A stretch of DNA of 45,941 bases from an uncultured Thermomicrobium sp. (GTDB taxonomy: Bacteria; Chloroflexota; Chloroflexia; Thermomicrobiales; Thermomicrobiaceae): contig CALIMB010000075.1 of NCBI GenBank assembly GCA_938028665.1, positions 1 through 45,941 of the forward strand, in the 5' to 3' direction. Both the position numbers and the translations under genes were made by a program. This document shows positions 34,426 to 42,020 of the stretch, piece after piece; within the stretch, counting starts at the first letter, position 1; every line of letters starts with the position of its first letter. The notes under the pieces were generated by a model. That model had not been told where the DNA came from. It saw nothing but the letters and a program-made list of their open reading frames with translations, and searched no databases.

Positions 34426-34993
34426 CCTGTTCATCGGTCTCACACTCTGGTGGTGCGGTGAGAAGCGTCACCGCGTGATTGGTATAGACGCAGAGGTCAG
34501 CGGCCACCTCCATCGCAGCGCGCGCAATCTCTGCTGCGCTCATCCGCGTGTGTCGCAACAAGGCACGGGCTGCTGCCGCAGCGTAGGGCCCACCAGTCCC
34601 GATCGCAGCGATCCCATCGTCCGGTTCGATCACATCGCCGTCACCGGAGATCATCAGGAGTTGGCGAGGATCAGCTACAAGCAGCTGGGCTTCCAGTCGT
34701 CGCAGGTAGCGGTCGGTTCGCCATTCCTTAGCCAGCTCAACGGCTGCACGACGGAGATCACCATCGCAGGCGCGCAGATGCTGCTCGAACTTCTCGAATA
34801 GCGTCAACGCATCCGCAACTGCACCTGCAAAACCCGCCAGCACTCGTCCACCGGCAAGGGCACGGATCTTCCGCGCCTGGCGCTTGAGTACCACGTCACC
34901 CGCCGTTACTTGGCCATCTCCGGCAACCGCAACCTGCCCATCCCGAAGAACACCCAGGATGGTCGTCCCATGCCGGACTCTGCCCTCGTGCAC
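34400..34993 (-). CDS. hslV: ATP-dependent protease peptidase subunit HslV (ClpQ)
   Basis: HslV is the N-terminal-threonine peptidase that forms double hexamers. 197 residues. The catalytic Thr10 begins [10 protein letters not shown] and is followed by [16 protein letters not shown] and [12 protein letters not shown], all standard. GTG 34993 has AGGAGG nine bases upstream and no nearer start codon, so nine residues must be removed to expose the threonine; T. maritima HslV also has a short propeptide. It follows topA by 57 bases. Confidence 0.95.
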   Translation of the reverse strand: MHEGRVRHGTTILGVLRDGQVAVAGDGQVTAGDVVLKRQARKIRALAGGRVLAGFAGAVADALTLFEKFEQHLRACDGDLRRAAVELAKEWRTDRYLRRLEAQLLVADPRQLLMISGDGDVIEPDDGIAAIGTGGPYAAAAARALLRHTRMSAAEIARAAMEVAADLCVYTNHAVTLLTAPPECETDEQVDDTKRSP

Positions 34994-35049
34994 GCTCTGT
35001 GCCTCCTGCGGCCGGGGTGGCCGTCAACTCTTCAAGTATACTCCCTTTT

Positions 35050-37278
35050 TCAGGCCTCGACGGGTGCCGCTGCTTCGGCTGGTTGGTAGCTGCACGAGTT
35101 GCAGCGGATCGTCTCCTGTCCACGCCGCACGGTCACCACAAGCACCCCACCGCACTGCGGACACCGCTCACCGGTCGGACGCTCCCAGCTGACAAAGTCA
35201 CAGTCTGGGTAACGACTACAGCCGTAAAACGTGCGGCCCTTCCGACTGCGCCGGATGACGATCTCCCCCTTACCACACTGCGGGCATGGCACGCCGACCT
35301 TTTCGAGCAGTGGCCGCTTGTTCTTGCACTCCGGGAAGCCCGAGCAGGAGAGGAAGCGGCCGAACCGGCTTTCCTTGACCACCATTGGCCGTCCACACAG
35401 TTCACACACCTCGCTCGTCGGTTCATCGGCAACGCGCACCCGTTCCATCGTGCGCTCCGCCTCTTCCACCTGACGATGGAACGGCTCGTAAAACTGCCGC
35501 ACAACCGGCACCCACTCCCGCTCTCCCGTAGCAATCTCGTCCAGCTCTTCCTCCAGGCGAGAGGTGAAACCAGTATCGACCACGTCAGGGAAGTACTGCA
35601 CTAAAAGATCGGTGACCAGCATTCCCAACTCAGTCGGCACGAGTTTGCGGTCTTCCACGCTGACATAGCGCCGCTGCTTGAGCGTTTCGATCGTTGGCGC
35701 GTACGTACTCGGCCGCCCGATCCCAAGCTCCTCCAAGGTCTTGACGAGTGTCGCTTCGCTATACCGTGGCGGAGGCTGCGTAAAGTGTTGCTGCGGCCTC
35801 ACCGTGAGCAGCCGCAGTATCTCTCCCTCGCGGAGCGGCGGTAATGGCCGCTGATCGAGCTCGTCACTCTCCTCCTCGTCTCGTCCTTCGCGATAGACTG
35901 CTAAGAAGCCTGGGAACCGGATAACCGAGCCGGTTGCTCGGAGGAGATAGGGAGCGTCCGTTGCACCCAGCTCAGGCCCAGCACCGATCTCAACCGTCAC
36001 CGTGTCGTAGATCGCGTTTGCCATCTGGCTGGCAATGAAGCGCTCCCAGATAAGCCGGTAGAGCTGGTATTGCCGCGGCGTGAGATACGGACGCACCGAC
36101 TCCGGATCGCGCGCTGGGTCGGTCGGTCGGATCGCCTCGTGAGCCTCTTGCGCACCCTTCGCCTTTTTTGCATAGACAGGCGGCTGCACAGGTAAGAAGT
36201 CAGCGCCCCAGCGTGCCGCGATCACCTCGCGCGCTCGCTGCTGTGCCGAGGCAGCAACCTGTACCGAGTCAGTCCGCATATAGGTGATAAGGCCGACGCT
36301 GCCCTCCGGACCAAGCTCTACGCCTTCGTACAGCTGTTGGGCCAGCTGCATCGTCAGACTGACCGGGAAACGCAATTTGTGGCCCGCTTCCTGCTGGAGC
36401 GTGCTCGTGATGAAAGGCGGTGCGGGACGCCGCTGCTTCTGCCGCTCTTTGACTGAGACAACCCAGTAGTGTGCTCTCTCCAGCTCAAGCGCCACCGCGT
36501 GAGCTACCTCTTCATTCGGCAGTTCCGGCTTCTCGCCACGCACTCGGGTAAGCACGGCGGTGAAGCTTTGGGGCTCATGTTGCCCATTCACTTGAGGGGA
36601 AAGATCGACTTCGATCGTCCAGTACTCTTGCGGAATAAAGGCTTGAATTTCGCGCTCACGCTCCACGATCAGGCGCAAAGCGACCGACTGAACACGCCCA
36701 GCTGAAAGTCCACTCTTCACCTTCCGCCAGAGGAGCGGGCTGATCTCATATCCGACCAGTCGGTCGAGAACACGCCGCGCCTGCTGTGCGTTGACCAACC
36801 GCATGTCAATCCCACGCGGGTGCGCCAGTGCCTCGCGGATCGCCTCTTCAGTGATTTCGTGAAACACAATGCGCCGAATCGGTTTGTCGTGCGCCCCGGT
36901 CGCTTCGATCAGATGCCAGGCAATAGCCTCCCCTTCACGATCAGGGTCGGTTGCCAGGATTAACTCCCGAGCGTGTTGCACACTCTGCCGCAGCTCCTGA
37001 ATGACCGGTAATTTCTCCTTGAGGATCGTGTAGGTTGGTTGGAAGTCCTGAGCTACATCGACACCGAGCTTGCTTTTGGGCAAGTCACGCACGTGTCCCA
37101 TCGAGGCCTTGACGGCAAACCCTGATCCAAGAAACCGACTAATGGTCCGCGCCTTCGCTGGCGACTCGACGATAACAAGTGCCTTCCCATCAACACTCGT
37201 CGCCCGATCCGTGCTCCGCGCTATCGACTTCGTTGCCTGACCCTTTTTCGTTGTCTTCCGTGTCTTCTTGGTCGCCAT
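35050..37278 (-). CDS. topA: DNA topoisomerase I (type IA)
   Basis: Relaxes negative supercoils by a covalent 5'-phosphotyrosine step. 742 residues. TOPRIM motif VESPAKA (E39) and DPDREGE (111-117), active-site Tyr333 in ITYMRTDS, and three C-terminal zinc ribbons (CELC, CPQC, CPQC pairs) are seen. A basic Lys/Arg-rich N-terminal stretch of about 30 residues precedes the domain. ATG 37278 follows GAGGGGG; an upstream in-frame start lacks a site. It is 44 bases after manC and before hslV. Confidence 0.95.
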   Translation of the reverse strand: MATKKTRKTTKKGQATKSIARSTDRATSVDGKALVIVESPAKARTISRFLGSGFAVKASMGHVRDLPKSKLGVDVAQDFQPTYTILKEKLPVIQELRQSVQHARELILATDPDREGEAIAWHLIEATGAHDKPIRRIVFHEITEEAIREALAHPRGIDMRLVNAQQARRVLDRLVGYEISPLLWRKVKSGLSAGRVQSVALRLIVEREREIQAFIPQEYWTIEVDLSPQVNGQHEPQSFTAVLTRVRGEKPELPNEEVAHAVALELERAHYWVVSVKERQKQRRPAPPFITSTLQQEAGHKLRFPVSLTMQLAQQLYEGVELGPEGSVGLITYMRTDSVQVAASAQQRAREVIAARWGADFLPVQPPVYAKKAKGAQEAHEAIRPTDPARDPESVRPYLTPRQYQLYRLIWERFIASQMANAIYDTVTVEIGAGPELGATDAPYLLRATGSVIRFPGFLAVYREGRDEEESDELDQRPLPPLREGEILRLLTVRPQQHFTQPPPRYSEATLVKTLEELGIGRPSTYAPTIETLKQRRYVSVEDRKLVPTELGMLVTDLLVQYFPDVVDTGFTSRLEEELDEIATGEREWVPVVRQFYEPFHRQVEEAERTMERVRVADEPTSEVCELCGRPMVVKESRFGRFLSCSGFPECKNKRPLLEKVGVPCPQCGKGEIVIRRSRKGRTFYGCSRYPDCDFVSWERPTGERCPQCGGVLVVTVRRGQETIRCNSCSYQPAEAAAPVEA

Positions 37279-37322
37279 CGTCCCCCTCTGAAAGTATGAG
37301 GCAGCAAGGATACCCTGTGAGT

Positions 37323-38396
37323 TCACAAGAGATCCTGCCGCCCGAGTCGTTCCAGCTGACGCACGATCTCCCGTACATCTTGTGCACGAGAGCGGTGCGC
37401 GACAAGCAGCACATCGTCACTATCGACGATCACTAGGTCCTCAACGCCGAGTGTTACCACCAATCGACGGCCGCCATAAATGAGCGTAGCACGCGTGTCC
37501 AGCCCCAGGTGCTCACACCCGAGCGCAACCGAATCATCAGCATTGTCCGCGAGGAGTTCAGCGAGACCATGCCAGTCGCCAAGATCGGCCCACCCGAACT
37601 CGGCCGGCACAACCGCCACTTCGCTCGCGCGCTCCATGATGCCGTGGTCAATCGTCACCTCCGGGATGGTCGGCCAAAGTTCCTCAAGACACTGCGGTCC
37701 CTCGGGCGTGCCCCAGCACGCCGCGATCGCAGCGAGCGGGGCATAGACGTCGGGAAGCAATTCTCGCAGCACTGTGAGGAACACATCGACCCGCCACAGG
37801 GACATACTCGCGTTCCAGCAGTACTCCCCCGAGCGGACATAGGCTTCGGCGGTCGCCCGATCCGGTTTTTCCTTAAATTCGCTCACGCGGTGAACCGTCC
37901 ATTCGTCCACCGTCAAGAGCGGCTCGCCGACACGGATATATCCATACCCAGTTTCCGGGTAGCGTGCCGGTACACCGATGGTCACCAGGTAGCCCTCGCG
38001 CGCGGCCTGCACCCCAGCACGCACCGCACGCTGGAACGCCTCCGGTTCAGCGACAAAATGGTCGGCCGCGAAGGAACCCATGAGCGCCTGCGGTGCGTAC
38101 CGCGCCACAAGGAAGGCAACCAAGCCAATGGCCGGGCCGGTACCGCGCGGCGTGGGTTCAGCAATGATCTGCTCAGCCGGGAGCTCGGGAAGCTGCTCGC
38201 GCACTGCCGCCACATGCGCCGTTCCTGTCACCACGAAACACTGTCTCGGTGCAACGAGCGGCCGCAGACGCTCCCAGGTAGCCTGCAACATCGACTGCGG
38301 ACCGGGGAGTGGCAAGAGAAATTTTGGCCGGTTCCGTCGACTCGCTGGCCACAGACGCGTCCCACTTCCGCCAGCGGGAATGACCGCCCAGATCAT
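37323..38396 (-). CDS. manC: Mannose-1-phosphate guanylyltransferase
   Basis: Makes GDP-mannose from mannose-1-phosphate and GTP. 357 residues. The pyrophosphorylase motif PAGGSGTRLWPASR (8-21) and RPKFLLPL are diagnostic; the mannose-specific FEFKEKPD-like site reads SEFKEKPDRA. No C-terminal isomerase domain is present, so this is the short form. Its ATG overlaps the dprA stop (ATGA), so translation is coupled. A DPM1-like glycosyltransferase in the same run would use its product. Confidence 0.9.
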   Translation of the reverse strand: MIWAVIPAGGSGTRLWPASRRNRPKFLLPLPGPQSMLQATWERLRPLVAPRQCFVVTGTAHVAAVREQLPELPAEQIIAEPTPRGTGPAIGLVAFLVARYAPQALMGSFAADHFVAEPEAFQRAVRAGVQAAREGYLVTIGVPARYPETGYGYIRVGEPLLTVDEWTVHRVSEFKEKPDRATAEAYVRSGEYCWNASMSLWRVDVFLTVLRELLPDVYAPLAAIAACWGTPEGPQCLEELWPTIPEVTIDHGIMERASEVAVVPAEFGWADLGDWHGLAELLADNADDSVALGCEHLGLDTRATLIYGGRRLVVTLGVEDLVIVDSDDVLLVAHRSRAQDVREIVRQLERLGRQDLL

Positions 38397-39496
38397 GGCT
38401 TTCCCCCTCTTGCCGGCACGGGCATGGCCAGTGCATAGTATTGCGCCCCAAGATGCGTCACAAGTCCTTCAAGCTGCAACTCCAGCAGCAAGGCACTCAG
38501 CTGAGCAATCCCTATCCCAAGCTCAGCTGCCAGCTCGTCGATATGCTTTGCTTCACTTCCCAGCGCCGCGATGACCGGCCGCGCTGCATCGGGAACACGA
38601 GGAGCAACCGGCAAAGCTAGCTGCCGCGCTTCAAGCTGTAGATCCTCCAGCACGTCCCGTGCTGCCCCGACCGGCGTCGCCCCCTCGCGGAGCAAGCGGA
38701 GGATACCCGCCGTCCCTTCTGAGAAGATTGGCCCCGGGACGGCATAGACCGAGCGGTTCTGATCCAGCGCAAAGTTCGCGGTGATCAGCGCCCCGCTCCG
38801 CGCTGGTGCTTCCACCACTACCACCCCAAGTGACAAACCGCTAATGATCCGATTGCGCACTGGAAAGTTCCCAGCATGCGGCGGTGTACCTGGCAAGAAC
38901 TCTGTCACCAACGCCCCTTGCTCGACGATACGCTGGGCCAATCCCCGATGCGCCCCCGGATACACCACATCAATCCCTGTACCCAACACCGCGATCGTCC
39001 GCCCACCCGCCTCCAGCGCCGCTTCGTGTGCCGCTCGGTCGATCCCCCGCGCTAGCCCGCTCACCACTGTTACCCCGGCTTGCGCGAACTCCGTCGCGAA
39101 GGCCCGAGCGACCTGAACCCCGTAGCTTGAGGCCTGGCGCGTTCCAACTAGCGCAACTGCACGCCCGTCCCGCGGCTCGAGCGTGCCACGGACGAAGAGC
39201 GCTAACGGTGGGCTGGCAATTTGGCGCAGGAGTGCCGGGTACTCTTCGTCTGGGTAGACGAGCACCTCGGCACCAACCTGCGCTGCTTGTTCCTGCACCC
39301 TCTCTGGTAAACCACTCTGACGAGCTGCGAGCAGCCGCGCCAGTGGCCCCTCGGGGAGACCAAGAGCCCGGAGCTCTGCCTCCGGTGCCTGCCAGGCCGC
39401 CAGCGCGCTGCCGAACCGCTCGAGCAGTCGCTCGAGTCGCCGCAGGCTCATCCCCTCGATCGCATGAAACCCAATCCAGGCTGTCCGTTCGTCCAC
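38393..39496 (-). CDS. dprA: DNA processing protein DprA
   Basis: DprA binds incoming single-stranded DNA and loads RecA during natural transformation. 367 residues. The Rossmann-like domain shows ALVGTRQASSYG (about 115-126), SGLARGIDRAAHEAAL (146-161) and GTGIDVVYPGAHRGL (172-186), then FPVRNRIISGLS. A C-terminal winged helix (about 300-360) follows. GTG 39496 is chosen after a GGGGGGG site; the GTG one codon earlier is also possible. Overlaps manC by four bases and is divergent from the response regulator. No comEA/comEC is nearby. Confidence 0.92.
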   Translation of the reverse strand: MDERTAWIGFHAIEGMSLRRLERLLERFGSALAAWQAPEAELRALGLPEGPLARLLAARQSGLPERVQEQAAQVGAEVLVYPDEEYPALLRQIASPPLALFVRGTLEPRDGRAVALVGTRQASSYGVQVARAFATEFAQAGVTVVSGLARGIDRAAHEAALEAGGRTIAVLGTGIDVVYPGAHRGLAQRIVEQGALVTEFLPGTPPHAGNFPVRNRIISGLSLGVVVVEAPARSGALITANFALDQNRSVYAVPGPIFSEGTAGILRLLREGATPVGAARDVLEDLQLEARQLALPVAPRVPDAARPVIAALGSEAKHIDELAAELGIGIAQLSALLLELQLEGLVTHLGAQYYALAMPVPARGGKP

Positions 39497-39579
39497 CACA
39501 TCCCCCCCGGGCGGACGTGTGCCGAATCCTACCAGCAGCCAGTTTGCCGCGTCGACGCCAGGAGCTGCTCTCCTCTTGT

Positions 39580-39588
39580 TGGTACACT
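39580..39588 (+). promoter_or_regulatory. Probable extended -10 promoter of the two-component pair
   Basis: TGG-TACACT is an extended -10 element 21 bases before the response-regulator GTG. No good -35 box lies upstream, as is common with extended -10 promoters. The predicted leader is only about 15 bases. Confidence 0.45.
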
Positions 39589-39609
39589 CCTGTTCTTGGG
39601 AGGAGTCGT

Positions 39610-40332
39610 GTGACACGGATCTTGCTCGTCGAAGATGATGAGACACTGCAGGTGACCATCCGTTACAGCCTCGAGCGGGCTGGCTATATGGTCACTGTTG
39701 TCCGTGACGGTGAGACGGCGCTCGAAACCGCGAGCACCCTCCGACCCGACGCCGTCATCCTGGACATCATGCTGCCGGGCCTGGACGGATTTGAGGTCTG
39801 TCGGCGCCTGCGTGCCCAGAGCGCAGTCCCGATCCTGATCCTCACTGCGCGCGACGATGAGTTCGATCGTGTTCTTGGGCTCGAACTCGGAGCCGACGAT
39901 TATCTCACGAAACCATTCTCGATGCGCGAGCTCGTAGCACGCGTGAAGGCACTCCTGCGAAGACGCGAACTCCTTGTCCGCGAGTTGACCAGCCAACCGT
40001 CTACCAGCGAGGTCATGACCTTGGGGCCACTCCGGATCGACTTCGCTGCTCGGCGAGTTTGGCGAGGCACTCGCGAGGTGTCGCTCAAGCCGCGGGAATT
40101 CGAGCTTTTGGCATACCTTGTCCGTCACCGCAACCGAGTCTGCCGCTCGGAGGAACTCCTCCGCGCTGTCTGGGGCTATGAGACGTTCGGAGATAACCGG
40201 ACGCTTGCAGTCCACGTGCATGGACTCCGAGAGAAACTCGAGGACGATCCGCGACATCCACGTCTCATCGAAACGGTGCGGGGAGTCGGATATCGTCTAA
40301 CCACCAGCCACCTTGAGCTAAGTCGGCGTTAA
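39610..40332 (+). CDS. OmpR/PhoB-family response regulator
   Basis: A 240-residue DNA-binding response regulator. The receiver domain has acidic ED at 8-10, phospho-acceptor Asp52 (VILDIMLPG), the Thr of LILTAR, and Lys in YLTKPF. The C-terminal winged helix shows SLKPREFELLAYLVRHRNRVCRSEELLRAVWG-type spacing and ETVRGVGYRL, typical of PhoB/PhoP. GTG 39610 follows GGGAGGAG. The cognate kinase starts 67 bases downstream. Target genes are unknown; phosphate control is one possibility. Confidence 0.92.
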   Translation: MTRILLVEDDETLQVTIRYSLERAGYMVTVVRDGETALETASTLRPDAVILDIMLPGLDGFEVCRRLRAQSAVPILILTARDDEFDRVLGLELGADDYLTKPFSMRELVARVKALLRRRELLVRELTSQPSTSEVMTLGPLRIDFAARRVWRGTREVSLKPREFELLAYLVRHRNRVCRSEELLRAVWGYETFGDNRTLAVHVHGLREKLEDDPRHPRLIETVRGVGYRLTTSHLELSRR

Positions 40333-40399
40333 TCGTGGTCACGATCTCGTTATCACTCGCTCTCCTCAATCGGTTACCCTTCAGAATGGGTACACAGCG

Positions 40400-41665
40400 A
40401 TGCTGACGATCCTGCTGGCAACGGTTACTAGTCTGCTTCTCGGTGCCTTCCTCGCTTGGCTCTGGCAGCGACGCATACTCCGAGCACGGCTCGAGGCGGC
40501 TCTTCGCACGCTGCGTCTTAGTCATCCAACCGCAACACCGTTACAGCGCCCCCTACTGGGCGAGGATCCGCTCGGGTCGCTCCTCAGCCAGCTGGACGAG
40601 TCGCTTAAGGGGCTCGAACGTGCTCTAGAGCAAGCACGCGCTCGCCAGGCGCAACTTGCCACGCTCTTCGATCATCTCAGCGATGGCGTCGTCCTTGTCG
40701 ATCCGGAAGGGAATGTTGTCGGATTGAACCGGACTGCCCGTAGCCTTCTCGCCGGTGCCCGGGACGGCGCCATTGGACGGCCATACCCAGAAGTGTTGCG
40801 GGATTACGAACTGAATGAACTGGTCAGCCAGGCACTCCGTGAGCAGTTGCCGCTACCCGGCCGCTTCGTGGAACTCGGGCGCCCCCGACGGACTGTCCAG
40901 GCACAGGCCTCTGTTCTACACGGCGCGGACCGTCCACTCGTCACACTCGTCCTGCGCGATATCACTGAACTGCGTCGCACCGAGATGATTCGCCGCGACT
41001 TCGTCGCCAATGTTTCCCATGACCTTCGTACACCGCTGGCTGCTCTGCAGGCCTTGGTCGACACGCTGCTCGATGGAGCACTCGCTGACCGAGAGGTAGC
41101 TGAAGACTTCTTGCGACGGATTGCCACCGAGGTCGACCACCTGACACGTCTGGTGAACCAGCTCCTAGAGTTGACCAAGGCAGAAAGTGGTCAACTGCAG
41201 CTTGCACGCGTACCGACCGATCTTGCCGAGTTGGCACGCGTCACGCTTCGACGGTTCGAGCCACGTGCCGCCGCCAAGGCCATTACCCTCGATCTCCACG
41301 CCGCACCGGACCTTCCGCTCGCCTCCTGTGATCCTGACCGGATCGGGCAGGTGCTTTCCAACCTGCTCGATAACGCGCTTAAGTTCACCCCGGAAGGCGG
41401 CCGCATCACCGTCGAGCTTTCGCACCAGGCAGACGAGCTCGTCGTCCGGGTCCAGGACACTGGGCCAGGCATCCCCAGCGAGGAGCTTGATCGTATCTTT
41501 GAGCGCTTCTTTAAAGGCGACCGCGCTCGGACAAGCTCAGGGAGCGGGCTTGGGCTGGCTATCGTCAAGCACCTTGTGCAACTCCACGGCGGGCGGGTCT
41601 GGGCCGAAAGTCCACCTGGCGGGGGTGCGGTGGTGAGCTTTACTCTGCCTCTGCAACGAACCTGA
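40400..41665 (+). CDS. PhoR-like sensor histidine kinase
   Basis: A 421-residue kinase with one predicted membrane helix (about 2-22), then a cytoplasmic coiled coil, a PAS domain (about 85-190), HisKA with His207 in ANVSHDLRTPL, and a HATPase domain with N-box NLLDNALKF, DTGPGIP and GSGLGLAIV. Without an external loop the signal is probably sensed in the membrane or cytosol, as in PhoR/WalK relatives with a PAS domain. It is the partner of the response regulator upstream and ends with a strong terminator. Confidence 0.93.
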   Translation: MLTILLATVTSLLLGAFLAWLWQRRILRARLEAALRTLRLSHPTATPLQRPLLGEDPLGSLLSQLDESLKGLERALEQARARQAQLATLFDHLSDGVVLVDPEGNVVGLNRTARSLLAGARDGAIGRPYPEVLRDYELNELVSQALREQLPLPGRFVELGRPRRTVQAQASVLHGADRPLVTLVLRDITELRRTEMIRRDFVANVSHDLRTPLAALQALVDTLLDGALADREVAEDFLRRIATEVDHLTRLVNQLLELTKAESGQLQLARVPTDLAELARVTLRRFEPRAAAKAITLDLHAAPDLPLASCDPDRIGQVLSNLLDNALKFTPEGGRITVELSHQADELVVRVQDTGPGIPSEELDRIFERFFKGDRARTSSGSGLGLAIVKHLVQLHGGRVWAESPPGGGAVVSFTLPLQRT

Positions 41666-41766
41666 AAATGCAACGAGATCGCCACATCTGCGTGCCCAAC
41701 ATCGTTATGCTCCAAGACAGGTACAAGAGAAAACTCTTCGTGCAGCCCCGTACTCCTCCTCACGAC

Positions 41767-41813
41767 CGGGCGGCACCGCGCCCCCACCGGTGCCGCCCGC
41801 CTCTTTTCTTCCG
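41767..41813 (+). terminator. Strong intrinsic terminator after the histidine kinase
   Basis: A perfect 12-base stem CGGGCGGCACCG/CGGTGCCGCCCG with a nine-base loop is followed by CCTCTTTTCTTCC. It lies about 100 bases after the kinase stop. The rest of 41666-42020 holds only this element, the next promoter, and no gene. Confidence 0.85.
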
Positions 41814-41948
41814 CATGAGGAAACCAATCGTAAAGTCGGATGATGAAACCACCCGGGATCCTTCTGCGTCATACTCATGAGGAGGTAAAGGGTAGACGTA
41901 GGCTGTCATGCACGGAGGCACTCGGGTGTTTACCGTATGAGGGGAAGG

Positions 41949-41977
41949 GTGTCAGCGAGTGATCGGCGAGCTACACT
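41949..41977 (+). promoter_or_regulatory. Possible promoter of the secreted repeat protein
   Basis: GTGTCA (41949-41954) and TACACT (41972-41977) have a 17-base spacer. The predicted start near 41984 gives a 37-base leader with AAGGAGGT. Moderate match only. Confidence 0.4.
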
Positions 41978-42020
41978 GGATGCGCTGCCGAAACGGTCGA
42001 ACGAACGGAAGGAGGTCACA

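Noticed and set aside
38884-39609. Long open frame leading into the response regulator
   Set aside because: It is antisense to dprA and reads as low-complexity Pro/Arg-rich sequence; the regulator has its own GTG and ribosome site at 39610.
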